In this document: positions 46,310 to 58,126 of the stretch, piece by piece
How positions within the stretch are numbered: position 1 is the stretch's first letter
Layout: each line of letters opens with the position of its first letter
DNA from: Gymnopus androsaceus JB14
Lineage: Eukaryota; Basidiomycota; Agaricomycetes; Agaricales; Omphalotaceae
Reading direction: 5' to 3'
Length of the DNA stretch: 64,000 bases
Assembly (NCBI GenBank): GCA_009733575.1
Contig: ML769625.1
Span: 1-64,000 of the forward strand
The notes under the pieces: generated by a model
Database searches by the model: none
What the model saw: only the letters and a program-made list of their open reading frames with translations
Told to the model about the DNA's origin: nothing
Program-made: the position numbers and the translations under genes

Positions 46310-48529
46310 ATGGCTCTGGATGCAACTCCAGGGATACCGTCTTCTCATTCTATACCAATTCATCAAACTAATAACAGTTTGTTGAAAAGGGCCCTCGCAG
46401 GTGCTGCTCACGGAGCTGCTCATCTTCAGACCGTGCCCCACCAGCCTCATACTCCGCAGAATCACTCCAATGCGAACCCGAATGCTTCATCTACCTTGTT
46501 CCAACGAAGCGCCAACTCATACTTGGACGCCAACCAGAACACCCTTATCCCTTTCAATCTCGCTGATTCGGATCCTTCTGGCCAAGGAATCCCATATCAG
46601 CTTCCAGCTACCAACGATTACCGTCGCGTTCAGCAGCAGCAACAAAATGCCTACCATGTAGATGCACGGCCAATGTCCACGCCGACGTCGAACGAGATAC
46701 GGCAACAGCACCAGCAGACACCACTAACGTGGCTGCCTCCTCGAACGTTACAGTCGAGCCCATCATCATCGTTATCATCTTCCTCATCCTCATCCTCATC
46801 TTCCTATGCTCTTCAAAGTACGGTCATACCAGGTACATCATCGTCGCTAGTTAATGGTTTGACGCCAAAATCTCCATCAACTTCTATTCAACGTCCAGTG
46901 CTCGAGCGACGATACGCTCAATCTAACTATGCCGTCCCAACGCCGGCAATTCCTGGTGCTGGTACACTACCATCATCGTCACCAGCACTTCAGAGATCTG
47001 GTTCCGACACACTTATACCCTCTTTCTCCTCTTCACCGTTTGCTTCTTCCCAAATTTCATCATCACCAGAGCCAATTCGACAACAACAACGGCAGCCGCA
47101 GGCTGTCGAACCACAACCCATTTCGTCGCGACCAGGTCTTCTAATCGCGCAGAACGATCCTCAGATTGGGTCAGCTTCGACAGCTTCTGCACAGGTTGGT
47201 GTTGGCTCTCATTCGCATTCCAGCCGCAGTCGTGTTGCTACGACTCGACAAAAGAACAACGCAGGCCGTAGTGCTCCTGCTAATCAACAGCACCAACTTC
47301 AAGCTGGACCAGGATACTCATCCGAGCCTGTGCCCCTGAGGCTCCCAACTCCTGCTCAATTTTATGCAGTAGCTCAGGCGAGTCAGAGCTCCCAACCTCA
47401 GCAGCAGGTGGCTCAACAGATTGCTCAGCATGAGGTACCTGTAATACCTTCTTCTGCTGGCGCGCAGCGCAACGACGAAGTCCCTGCTCTCAGTCGACAG
47501 CCGCACCAAGGAAATCAACCTGGATCAGGGTATTCGTCCGAGACTGTCCCTTTGAGCTTACCGACTCCTGCTCAATTTCGTGTTCACCAGCAGCAGCAGC
47601 AGCAGAAGCAGGCTTCGCAGGTCATTTCGCTTCCTCCTCCTGTCCAAAGTCGAACGGGAACGCCTGCGAGTCTACATGCACAGCAAACCGCAGGTAAGAA
47701 GAGGAAAGCCCAAGAGGCTGTGGGCGAAATGATTATGGTCGATTCGCCTACGCTTAGTAACGTCACGCCTTTCCGACCTCAAAATGCTAGCGGTGGTATT
47801 GGCGATAGCAGCTTGTCAGCGATATTCGTCCCTTCACCTGCTGAATCCACTGGTGCGCCGGGGAAAGCCACTATCACTCGACTATCGCCTCGCGCCCAAG
47901 CGTTGGCGTATCCATCTCCACCATCGACTTTACCTTCAACTTCCGCTTCTCCTCCTGCATCTGATTCGGATTTTCCTCTCCCTCCATCTGTCCCTGCAGC
48001 CAAGAAACGCAGAGTCGGTGACTATCCAGATGCACCCCAGTATTCCGAGCCAACCAGTGTACAAGCCATGATGTTCTTTGCGAATTTTATCAATGGTGAG
48101 ACACCGGAAACCGTACCGCTACAAAGAGTGGGAGCGGAGGGACAAACGATGATAGCCAATTTGGTGACGGATCCTCTAGTGTTGGAATTTGATCATGGTC
48201 GCTTTGGTCAAGCTCCTTCACCCTCACCGCACGCTTCTGAATCGAGGTCTGAGTGGCAGCCATCCTGGCTTGGTGGGAAGAAGATTTTCGACTCAAACTG
48301 CGAGCCGAAATGTGACTCTACTTTGTTGAGCAGGTGGGATCTTCGAGACGACGACGACGAGTCGTTGCCTCCATTGGATGTTCGGCAGCGTATGGTCGAG
48401 TCGGGGGAGTTTTTCATTGATGATGAGTATAAGGAGCCCGAAGATAGGAACGATGAGCTGCCGTACGCGCATATGGTGATCGATGGTATTCTTGTTAGAC
48501 TTCCGTTCGGGCAGGATAATGCTTGTTAA
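46310..48529 (+). CDS. Ser/Gln/Pro-rich probable nuclear protein
   Basis: A single open frame of about 739 residues from the first ATG (46310). It is low in complexity: polyglutamine (VQQQQQNAY; QQQQQKQ), a serine run near residue 165, and many PSS/SPS words. Two nuclear-localisation-like sequences are present (GKKRKAQE about 462; AKKRRVGDYP about 565). A motif is duplicated: GYSSEPVPLRLPTPAQF and GYSSETVPLSLPTPAQF, about 80 residues apart. The last 170 residues are ordered and acidic (MMFFANFINGETPETVPL; WDLRDDDDESLPPLDVR; HMVIDGILVRLPFG) and may be a real domain. No known domain is recognised; a transcription or chromatin role is possible only by composition. Confidence 0.75.
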   Translation: MALDATPGIPSSHSIPIHQTNNSLLKRALAGAAHGAAHLQTVPHQPHTPQNHSNANPNASSTLFQRSANSYLDANQNTLIPFNLADSDPSGQGIPYQLPATNDYRRVQQQQQNAYHVDARPMSTPTSNEIRQQHQQTPLTWLPPRTLQSSPSSSLSSSSSSSSSSYALQSTVIPGTSSSLVNGLTPKSPSTSIQRPVLERRYAQSNYAVPTPAIPGAGTLPSSSPALQRSGSDTLIPSFSSSPFASSQISSSPEPIRQQQRQPQAVEPQPISSRPGLLIAQNDPQIGSASTASAQVGVGSHSHSSRSRVATTRQKNNAGRSAPANQQHQLQAGPGYSSEPVPLRLPTPAQFYAVAQASQSSQPQQQVAQQIAQHEVPVIPSSAGAQRNDEVPALSRQPHQGNQPGSGYSSETVPLSLPTPAQFRVHQQQQQQKQASQVISLPPPVQSRTGTPASLHAQQTAGKKRKAQEAVGEMIMVDSPTLSNVTPFRPQNASGGIGDSSLSAIFVPSPAESTGAPGKATITRLSPRAQALAYPSPPSTLPSTSASPPASDSDFPLPPSVPAAKKRRVGDYPDAPQYSEPTSVQAMMFFANFINGETPETVPLQRVGAEGQTMIANLVTDPLVLEFDHGRFGQAPSPSPHASESRSEWQPSWLGGKKIFDSNCEPKCDSTLLSRWDLRDDDDESLPPLDVRQRMVESGEFFIDDEYKEPEDRNDELPYAHMVIDGILVRLPFGQDNAC

Positions 48530-48737
48530 CCAATGCTGAGGTTACATATCTGTACTAGTATCTTATTCCAGTAGATAGCATAACTCTGTATGTATTTCTA
48601 GTTGTACTTGAATAATGATCACTACTCACAGACACGTCAGCTGCTACTTCTGGATATTATTGTACATGTACATGTACTCGAATCTTTTTGCAATATTAAT
48701 TATCAAGAGACAAACAGTATGAGTAGGCAAACACTAC

Positions 48738-50345
48738 TTAAGCTACATCGTCTTCGAATTCGAAATTTACAGTTAAACCTTTCAATTCGGTTCTACATCT
48801 CTCCATGCGCTCTTCCACAATCAAGTTGGTGTATCCAAATACGGAGAAGGCAAAAGATGCTCTCTCTAAACGAACCACGCCGTTTCCTTCACCCTGAGAA
48901 TCATGATCAGTCAACGGCCACCATCGCGACTCAATCATATCTGGAACCTCCGAAGGGTATTCATCGCCGCAATAACATCCTTCTATGTCCATGTCTAATT
49001 CTCGCAGTTTCGGAAGAAGGGCAAGTTGATCGGTGCGATCAGCAAATGTGAGTGCCTTGAGCAGGGGCCTGACATCGAAACAGATGTTCACGATGCTTAA
49101 CATCTCGATTGTCGGGAATACATCCAGGACCTCTGTAATCCTTTCAGCAGGGGAAGGAGAATGAATATCTGAATCCCATTCCAGGCCATGCAGAATTAAC
49201 GATTGTAGCGGTGGTCCGCCCGAGCGCTGTTGAAACGATACTAGCTCTCGTGCGAGACTGGAAACGTTCTCCCTGTAGATATCATCGCGCAGCTGGCGGA
49301 TAATATGCAACTCTTTGAGCTGAGGGGCAATCAAGCGACGAATAAGGTCCTCATCATGTGCGCCTTTGCTTGAACTTCTGAGGCGCAGGGAGCTCAGAGC
49401 GGGGAGGGATATATCGAAAGGTCCAGCATTGAAATTATCGAAGGAAGAGTGTCCTAGAGGGAAATGAATCTGAATCTCCACGAGTGAGGGGCTTTTGGCG
49501 ATGATATTCGTGTAGATGATGGGGTTCAAACACAGTTCAGTGCAGTTCACTGAAAGTTGTCGGATGAGCGGTGGCAGTACCAGAGCATCTGCTAAGGAGT
49601 ACCAATAAGTTTCATCGAGTCTAATGCTCTGGAGTCGATCAGAGCCCGAAAAAGTTTGTATTTTTCCAGAGGATGTATCAAATCCAGCAACCCGATCCAC
49701 CACTGAGAGGGCGAGATGTTCCAGCTGAGGTAGGGATGAAGACAGGGATTGGAGCAAAGGCTCGACCGATACGCGGGAGGCTCTAAGTTCAAGGGAACGG
49801 ATGCGATGGCAGAAAGGTAAGATAGCTTCTGTGATCTCTGTTGAATTGCGCTGGTGTTCGAGTCGGATGTGCACATCCAGAGGAAGATCTCCACTCCGCG
49901 AAAGATACGAGGTAATCATATCTCTGTCAAAACCGTCATGAAAACGAGGAGTTACCCATGCCGAGGATAAACAGAGTTCGCTCCAGAGACTCGGCGTACT
50001 ATATGCAGCGTTCCGCCATGCCGCACAGACACTCGTCAAGATATTCCTGAACCTGCGAGTATCTCCCAAAAATAATCCGTCAGATCCTCTCAAGTTTACA
50101 CAATACCACTCGAAGATTGCAGACAGGATCTCCGTAGGTACGCGACGAATGGGCGCAGCGACGTTACGAAGAGAGGAAATCTTGTTTCTAAGCACTTCTA
50201 TCGCGACCGTTATTGAAGTTCGCTTTGCTTTGAGAACAGCGGTTTCAGCCTCTGCCTCCGAGATTTGGGCGTGAATATTTGAAAGTTCAACTGGGTTAAG
50301 CCAGACGGGAGTTTCTATGCGAGGTTGGGATAAGTATTGAGCCAT
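48738..50345 (-). CDS. F-box protein with leucine-rich C-terminal part (second)
   Basis: One open frame of about 535 residues from ATG 50345. A helical coiled segment (about 22-60, ELSNIHAQISEAEAETAVLK) precedes the F-box core APIRRVPTEILSAIFEWYC ... SVCAAWRNAAYSTPSLWSELCLS (about 68-130). Irregular leucine-rich repeats follow to about 480. It belongs to the same mushroom family as the gene at 43901-45589 but differs in sequence and lacks the N-terminal CxxC. Presumed substrate receptor of an SCF ubiquitin ligase; target unknown. The two F-box genes flank the nuclear-type protein and point the same way. Confidence 0.87.
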   Translation of the reverse strand: MAQYLSQPRIETPVWLNPVELSNIHAQISEAEAETAVLKAKRTSITVAIEVLRNKISSLRNVAAPIRRVPTEILSAIFEWYCVNLRGSDGLFLGDTRRFRNILTSVCAAWRNAAYSTPSLWSELCLSSAWVTPRFHDGFDRDMITSYLSRSGDLPLDVHIRLEHQRNSTEITEAILPFCHRIRSLELRASRVSVEPLLQSLSSSLPQLEHLALSVVDRVAGFDTSSGKIQTFSGSDRLQSIRLDETYWYSLADALVLPPLIRQLSVNCTELCLNPIIYTNIIAKSPSLVEIQIHFPLGHSSFDNFNAGPFDISLPALSSLRLRSSSKGAHDEDLIRRLIAPQLKELHIIRQLRDDIYRENVSSLARELVSFQQRSGGPPLQSLILHGLEWDSDIHSPSPAERITEVLDVFPTIEMLSIVNICFDVRPLLKALTFADRTDQLALLPKLRELDMDIEGCYCGDEYPSEVPDMIESRWWPLTDHDSQGEGNGVVRLERASFAFSVFGYTNLIVEERMERCRTELKGLTVNFEFEDDVA

Positions 50346-51229
50346 GGCCGCGAGCAAATCACGAAGAAGAAAAGTACAAGACTCGAGAGAGACGATATGA
50401 CCGGGAAAGACGATATCAAAAAGGAAGAGTTCTCACACCGGGTCAAATAGACGCTCAACCCTGAGGAATGATCTATGGAACGATCTATGACCTCCATTTC
50501 CTCTACATACTCTCCTTCACCGTCTACAGGCGCCACTAGAGTCTAGCTTTCCTCCTCGGGGCTCGCACATCCCGCAAATCTCGAACTCGAATCTCAACAT
50601 CATAGGAGAGTAGGATGGTTAATGCTGTGTTAATGGCAAGTCCGAAGTCGAGTTGACTGTTCACCCAACCCTGAAGATTGATATATCGCTGTGTCCAGGT
50701 CCCCGTCGCTCATTCATAATACCCAAAGAGGTACATATGTACATAGTCACCCCGGATGTTGAAAAATTCCTAACCGTTTCCCATATTTTTTCGGACAAGT
50801 AAAAGACCGTATTCGCTATAACAATCTGCCTCCCTGTTCAATGCTCGCTGGCACTTGTATGAGGACAAGAGACTGCGGGCGCCGGAAGCATTAGTCGACT
50901 TCTAGGTGCTCTTCAGATGGTATGAAAGCACCCCAAATCCCAAGTGCCATCTGGACCCTGGTGCCATGACTAGTGCTCCCGTCGTCGCCTGATGTATAAG
51001 TACTATTAGTACAGGCCCCTTTACGTCTGACAGTAAATTACTACATTTTACCCTTGATCTATCTTGAGGCTATAATCTATACTTATAAAACCTTCGTCCC
51101 GTATAACTATAAGTGTCGGCCTATCCCAAGTAACGATTGTCGCACCAAGCCCAGACCACTCACTGTTCTGTCGCGCCCAGCCCAGACCACTCACTGTTCT
51201 CCCCAGCTGAAAACTCATTCAGTTCGTCA
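50346..51229. other. Intergenic stretch
   Basis: No gene recognised. CCCAGACCACTCACTGTTCT is repeated in tandem at 51151 and 51180, just upstream of the next gene. Confidence 0.5.
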
Positions 51230-52963
51230 TGTCGGGCCTTTCTGCAGCAGAGCAGGCCGAGATTAATGTTACACTTGGAGCAATCGTGGGTCTCGGCTCT
51301 CTTTGACTGGAAGTGAATCTAGGAAGCTAATGGCACTCAATAGGTTGTCAGCAATAACCTTTCGGTTCGTGGATGTCTCTGATCCCGCATGAATTGAACT
51401 CATATGCTGTAATAACAGTACTTGACGATGGGTATCGTGCTTTGTGCCAGTGAGCGCTTCAATATACTGATTCTGATATTGGCGGTACTTATCTCAAGTT
51501 ACTACCTTTCATTAGCCTGGATTTATTTCTCGAAGTTCCCCAATGATACATGGTGGTTCAAAGCTCCAGTTATTGTCTGTGTCAGCATATGCATTGCTGA
51601 CACCATTGCAACAGGTCGGTATTGTCATTCTATTCGAGCTTCGAACCTACTGATACTTTCGCACTGGTAGGCATGTGGTCTTATGATTGGGCTGTCGCAA
51701 ATTACGGGAGTGAGTCTCGAGATTCATTCTTTTGGTAGCTAATCACCTCTGCTCTTCAGATCCCGCCGCATTAGCGTTCACCTATTGGGCGCTTCCGGCT
51801 GAACCTTCATTCTAGTGAGTTAATGTTTGTATATTTATTACAGTAATCGTTAATGGGTTACCGCTTGCAGCGGAACCTGTGGTCTCATTGTGCAGCTCTT
51901 CTATGCATGGCGAATTTGGACAATGTCCTTGAGAAAGAATTGGATTTTGCCTATAGTGATAGGATGCCTCTCTATATTGGGCTGGTGTATGGAATTTTTT
52001 TCTCTCTTCATCTAACAAACATGTAAATATCCTTGAATCTTCACAGGTATCCTTTGTTGGGTAGTACACACCATAGCAACACACAGCCTGCTCTCGCAAC
52101 TCGACCTTCTCCTGTAAGTGCAAGACTTGCTTCATCTGTACTAAGCTTAACATTAACAACCGCTAACTGATCGTCAGACCTGTGCTATACATATGGTTGG
52201 GAGGTTCCGCGTAAGTTGCTCTCTATTAAAATCTGTAAAAACTCTGGCTAAATGTCTAACAGAGCCGCGGATGTCATAATCACAGGCTCAATGATATACT
52301 ACCTTGACCTTCGTTTCCGATTCGAGCGACACAAAGCGGGAACCGTCTACCAAGCCCCGCGGTACGTTTGGTCCTAAGTTTCCGTTAAGCCTCGCTGTTA
52401 ACTCCATTTTCATTAGACGCTTCCGTCAAATCATTGTCCGAACAGTGGAAATCAACCTTTTATCCCTCCTTGCTCAAGCCGCCGCTATTGGTCTGTTCAA
52501 TCATAGCAGCATTGGATTTTACTATGGTACATCCTGTCCAATCTCAAGTTGAACGCTACATACTTATTTGACCTCGCGTTGCCTAGCCATTCCGGACATG
52601 ATGCTCGCCAAAGTTTATACATTCTCTCTACTTGTTTCTTGTACGTTTTTCTTTCTTTATAGTTCCTCTTTCTCTCTCTCCAACATGATTATCCTGAGGC
52701 CTATTCCTGCAGTGAATACTCGCCAGTCTCAACAGAGCTATGGGACCAGCGGAGGATTCTCTTCTTCATTCAGAGTAGGAGGCAATCGCGACGCGTTAGC
52801 TTCTTCGACCCTCCCCACTGCTATCTTTCCCAGCACCCAGATCACAGCTGACACTGAGTTAGTCCATGTACCATCATTCCACCGGGGCCCTCTGATCACT
52901 GAATATTCCCATTTAGACGAGAAGCAACCTGCGATTGGGAGAAGCAGACAACGGGACCGGTGA
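51230..52963 (+). CDS. DUF6534-type multi-helix membrane protein
   Basis: About nine short exons on the plus strand. Start MSGLSAAEQAEINVTLGAI at 51230. Helices can be read in order at about 51422-51530 (ILAVLISSYYLSLAWIYF), after FPNDTWWFKAP, near AFTYWALPAE, GLIVQLFYAWRIW, ILPIVIGCLSILGW, ADVIITGSMIYYLDLRF, then VRTVEINLLSLLAQAAAI. The last part reads IPDMMLAKVYTFSLLVSLNTR, the usual end of the DUF6534 domain (x-S-LL-x-SLN-x-R). A Ser-rich tail of about 75 residues follows to the stop at 52963. The family is large in mushrooms, with seven helices and unknown function. Exon borders in the first 300 bp are uncertain. Confidence 0.75.
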
Positions 52964-53580
52964 CCAGTGCCAAAGAACTTCATAATCATGTTCTGTCGTG
53001 GCAAGTATGATGAGGCATTATTTTGCACTCCATTCCAAGATGTACATATAGTATATCTTCCATTAATACTTGTTGTACATAGATTGATCTGCTTATACTA
53101 GAGGAGGCGCCATTTCGTGAGTGTAATACTTATGGTCTCCGATCTGCAGCTCCTGTCCCGAGTCTTGTCCATTGCTGTATTGTCTATTATTATAAACTAT
53201 GCTGTGTAAAGTAGATTTATTTTTCTTTGATACCACTTTCGTCTTTTTACATACTTGGTTATAACTGGGAATTAAATAATTGCGTGTATACATCCAATGG
53301 AACGGACTTTCGATGCTCAAGTCCCGTCACGACCCGACCGCCTGCGCTAAAATCCGGTATTTCCAGCATACCAAACGGTCGAAGGTGAGGTTCTTCTTCT
53401 CTTACCATAATTCATTTCTCCGTTGATCCAAGTCGTTTCAACTTTCGATAAGTACCGACGCGGATGCTCCCGAATTGAGAAGATCTATATCGCATTACTT
53501 TTGGTACTATCCCAATGAGTATTTTTAATCTGCATACTTTGCTCAGTTCAATGCACACGAAAACGAAAATCGCAGTGCTT
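52964..53580. other. Intergenic stretch between convergent genes
   Basis: No gene or repeat recognised. Confidence 0.5.
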
Positions 53581-55914
53581 CTAGGAATGCTCACTCCCAC
53601 CATAACTTGTACTCCTACTCACTCTACCCTCCTCCGCCGCCACCCACCTCCGATCCCTCTTTCTCGGACTGCCATCGTCAGTATCACTAATGACTGACTC
53701 CGTGTGTTCCTGCTCCCGCTCCTGATCCAGTTCAACTCTCTTCGTAACCTTCCTCACCTCCTCCTCCCAATCAGGTGTCCACACACTCATCACGACACCA
53801 AACCCGGCGCAATAAATGAGTGCAACTGTGAGTCCTATCCAAAGGACCAGAAAGTCCCATATGTGTAGAAGGTGCAAAGGCGAGGAAGATCCCAAAGGGG
53901 ATGCCGAGGACGTAGTAGGCGCTACAGAATAGGGCACAGATCAACTCAACTGAGGCGATCTGCGATCTGCGATAAGACGGTACTCACGTAACATTCAATA
54001 CTGCGCCCATGACTTGTTTACTTCTCGCTCTCAAGATACCGGAAGTGATTCCCGCAGTGGCATCGAAGACTTGAAAGGTTGCGAGAAGAGGGATGATGGA
54101 CGCAACAGTGGTCACGACGTCTGAAAGGGATTTTGTTGTAGTAAAAAAAGGAAAGACACGATGGATAGCTTGCTCACCTGGATCATCATTAAACATATAT
54201 GCAAAAGATCCACGGAAAGTTAGTAGCAGTATACTGTATCGAGAAGAGAAGAAGCTTTCAAGATCTTGATGGATTCTTGAAGAATATCTCCTACCTCATA
54301 AATCCTGCAAGGACAAAGCCAAGTAGTACCGCACCCTTTGCCGCCGCTCCTGCACGAAGGGCGTCTTTCTCCCCGAGAAGGTTGCCGATGCTGTAGTATT
54401 AAATCATCATCAAAGGAAGAATCAGAAAGATGGAAAATATAATACAGTCATGAACTAACCGTATTGATGCAGCAATACCCAACGCGAAGGGACCTTGCCA
54501 GGTTGTGGATGAGGTGACGACGAGAATAGACTGAGAGGCAAGGATGACTTCAGAGCCTAGTCTATTCAACGAAGTTTCAGTTGACGTGCTCCACCCTTCC
54601 GGGTTGCGCACTGGGTGTGCTTCAGAGTGGAAACTCACTGGGATGCAACTAGTGCCACAATATCCCATGCCCACCATTCCGATACAGTTTGACCTATAAG
54701 CAAAAGATCGAAATCAGCGATACAGAATGACTCGGAGGATGACGACTAACCGACACCAGCCAAGCCCAGCTTGAACAAGAGACCCAAATGACTCCATCCA
54801 AAGACGCTGGGAAGATTGTGTATCGTTATTGGATACCATGCCCTCCTATCGGCCCAGAATACTCCATAAACAAGGTACGATACAGTAAGAAGGTAATAGC
54901 TAGATGACTTTGCCTTAGCCGAATGAAATCGTAGAAATTGCGAACCGTCGACGTGCCTTATGCTAGTAGCAATGGGTGCGCCAATGAACCCAAGTCGTGT
55001 TGGTGAGGGACCCCAGACTGTGCCGACCGATAAAGAACAAGACTGGGATGCATAAAGAGAGGAAAAGCGTACCAAGGATGTAATTCAACAGGACATTAAT
55101 CGGGGCTACGACAATGATAATTCGTGTGGGCACGGAAAATAGACCTATGAGATCGATGAACAAGATTCCAGACAAAGCAAGTCTACAGGACATACCTTGA
55201 CATTGCAGATACCGTCTGGTCCTTTCAACATCGTAGGCTCAGCTCATATATCTATTGTAACGCACCTACTCACACAGTTGAATGCAAATGCTAGATGGAA
55301 ATGAGTTGGAGCAAGTAATACATAGACACAACAAGACGCACCGGGTATACCAATACACATATAGCGCAAATAAACGGCGGCCAGCCTTGCAACCTCTGGT
55401 TCTTGATTCAGTTTTAGCAGGACGGCCTCGGCGTTGAGCCAGAGAGCTATTATCGGCATCAACGTCAAGCTGACGATTAACATCATTCTCTGTGTCCAAA
55501 GCCCAACTAGCTCTGGTCTCTCGCTTGTCCACGCAGAAGGTAACACTGTGTCCAGCGCGCTTGCAAAGCCCATTATGATGCTTAAGCCGGTGACGTTTAC
55601 AGACATTTCCCCGATGGTAATCGCTGCCAATGCAGACGTTGATATATGTCCTACGGAGAGCACGGAGACGACGACGAGGGAATATTCGAGGATGTTGATC
55701 CTACCAACGCAATGGATTGAGACATGGAAAGGCGATAAATGGTCAAGACTCACCCAAATACTGGAACAGCATATTTCAGTACAATCAGTGCCTCGGACCA
55801 TATTAGTTTTAAAGATGTTCTTTGTCGTTCTAGTTGCGGGTTGATTCTAAGTAGAGGACTAGTCTCTGAGAGCGAATTTGAACTTGAACTGCGTCCACAG
55901 CATTCGCCAGACAT
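53581..55914 (-). CDS. MATE-family exporter, frameshift near the C-terminus
   Basis: Many short exons on the minus strand, about 530-560 residues. MATE proteins have 12 helices and swap H+ or Na+ for organic cations and drugs across the plasma or vacuole membrane. Start MSGECCGRSSSSNSLSETSP at 55914; then LKYAVPVFG, VVSVLSVGHISTSALAAIT, GFASALDTVLPSAW (the conserved family motif near helix 2), RYMCIGIPG, AGVGQTVSEWW-like junction (about 54.75 kb), LGSEVILASQSILVVTS, GNLLGEKDALRAG, FQVFDATAGITSGILRARSKQ, AYYVLGIPFGIFLAF, and GLTVALIYC. Between the last two, one extra base in GGTCCTTTGG (about 53841-53848) separates THMGLSG from LWIGLTVAL. An acidic, charged tail follows, with the stop at 53581. 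Confidence 0.82.
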
Positions 55915-56170
55915 GATCAGATAAAAAAAATGATGGAAGCAAGAAGCGTCAATGAATAAGCGCTCGTCGCGTAAGATTTTTAATAATGACCGTAACGACC
56001 GAAACGACTGGCCATGAAACGGCCATCCACGATTGTGATACGCAGATCACAGATGGGCGCGCGCCTGTAGTTATTTGTTCCGTGAATTTCGTTCCTGTGT
56101 CGCCTACATCAAGCCTACATATAATATAAAACTTCACTGTTCCTCACAACGACGCCCTTCCTTCTGTTTC

Positions 56171-58126
56171 ATGGCAGCGCCCACGTTTGCTACTTCTTCT
56201 GCGTCTTTGCATTATGACAATACGCTCAAGCCACTCTATTATCCTGTACGAGCAGACGAAGAGGGCTTCGAAGAGCACCCCATGATGGATTACAACCATC
56301 CTTACCCTCATTCTGACCCTCCCAGTGCTTCTGGATCCACCTCTCTCTTTCGCTTCAGTAGGAGGACTCGCGCTGGATATGTTATTATTTGCGCTGGATT
56401 CCTTGGCGCAGCAGTGCTCGCTATTGTGAACCACATTGTGTTTTCTCGGACTAAATGGGACGGCGACGGGGGGTCATACGCGTCAATTTGTGGTACGTCG
56501 CGCTCTTTAGAAGACGGATATGCTCTGACAATCACATCTAAGATAACAATAGTGCAGAACGCGTTTCCGACTACAGTTTCCTTTACACTCCTTGCAGCGC
56601 TCAACTGCTTGTCTTTTGCAAGTGGTACGTGCACCAGCTCTTCAAAACTTCGCCCGCTCATCATGTTTATTGCAGGCTCTTTATCGTATCCGATTTCAGC
56701 TCTCATCCAATGGCACTTGTTAGTCTCATGACTTCGACACCAAATGGCCTCACAACGCTCATTGATCCTGTCGAAATCTCGCTTCCGACTTTCAGTTTTG
56801 GGATTTGTCTTGATGGCTATTATAGCCCATGCAGTCGCGCTTACGTCGGTTTTTGTCCCCGGGTCATTGACAATCACGTCGAGTCCAGCTCGCACAAAGC
56901 TGATCAGTGTACCTACCATCGATTTGAACCTTGTCGCTCCATCGGCGTCAGCAGGGAATGCAGGGTCCAACACCGACCTGAGTGAAATTACTTTCAGTAC
57001 TCCATCACAACGGTGGCAACAGCTGATTTCCCGTGCAGCTACAACGAATATTGCCCCAACCTGGGATCCTCCTGCTGAATGTGGGGTTACCTGCAATTAT
57101 AAATTTTCCTATTCAGCTCCTGCTCTCGATTGCACGCCATTGTCCCAGCAGGACATATGGCCAAACAATGTGACCAATAGTAATTCCAGTAACGGCCTCG
57201 CTTTCCCTCTTCTTGACGGCGACGGATTCGCAAGCCAATATTTCTTTTATAACGCATCCTACACCGTGGATGTTCAAAACACCGTCGTCTCATTCGGTAA
57301 CTCTGCCCTGGAGGTTTTTTACGTCGAAGGATTCAATTCGACAACGTTAGCCAATTCTTTGGTCAACGGTACGCAAGCAGATATTTCACAATTATCTGCT
57401 CACGGCGCGATCTGTACATTCCAAAATGCGACATATGAAGCAACAACTTCATTCTCCAACAACACACAGACTTCCTCCACGAGCGTTGTAGAACTTGGCG
57501 GTACCCTTCCATTTGAACCCGCCGATGGAAATTTCAACAGTACCATGGCGGGTCTTAGCATTTCATATATCTATGGGGAGCTTTTCAGTGGTAATGCCTT
57601 CCACAATGCCACTTCTGGAACGGACACAACTTCTACACAAGCACTACTCACACCCTTATTCAATCTGACCAGTGTGGTGCTACAGTCTAACGTAACCGAT
57701 GGCTACTTTTCATTATCGCAGAGTCTAAATGGTAACCTTTCGCAAGGTCTCCAAGATCTCCTTGGTAATGTTACCCTTTCACTCGTGAACGAGAAGTTCG
57801 CCACTACACAGGTCAATGCAACGGTGACTTCTGCTACGACAGAGTACCTGTATCATTGGAGCAGGCTTGCGATTACCTACGGAGTGGTTTTCAGTTGTGC
57901 GGCTGTGATGGTGTTTTTGGGGATTTCATGTCTGCACGCAAACGATATAACTGCAACATTTGACTTGGAACAGATTCTCGAGATGACGGCGACTAGTTCG
58001 GGTCTTCATGAACTTGCAGTCCGTTCAGATTTCGAAGATGTTCCTGTGAAGGGTAAACTTGTGTTTGGTGGGAATGGTTTAACAGCGCCTGTCCTGGATA
58101 TTGATCGAGAAAGAAAAAATGTGTAG
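56171..58126 (+). CDS. Multi-helix membrane protein with large glycosylated domain
   Basis: It starts at 56171 (MAAPTFATSSASLHYDN). Order: cytoplasmic head, helix 1 (GYVIICAGFLGAAVLAIVNH), intron at about 56493, helix 2 (FPTTVSFTLLAALNCLSFAS), intron at about 56623, helix 3 (VLGFVLMAIIAHAVALTSVF, about 56.8 kb), then an outer domain of about 330 residues with more than fifteen N-glycosylation sites, then one helix (LAITYGVVFSCAAVMVFLGI) and a short tail ending at 58126. The layout matches a fungal membrane family often labelled 'formylmethionine deformylase-like' in databases without evidence for that activity. Near 56740 the frame changes without an obvious splice site, so an indel or an unseen intron is likely there. 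Confidence 0.65.
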
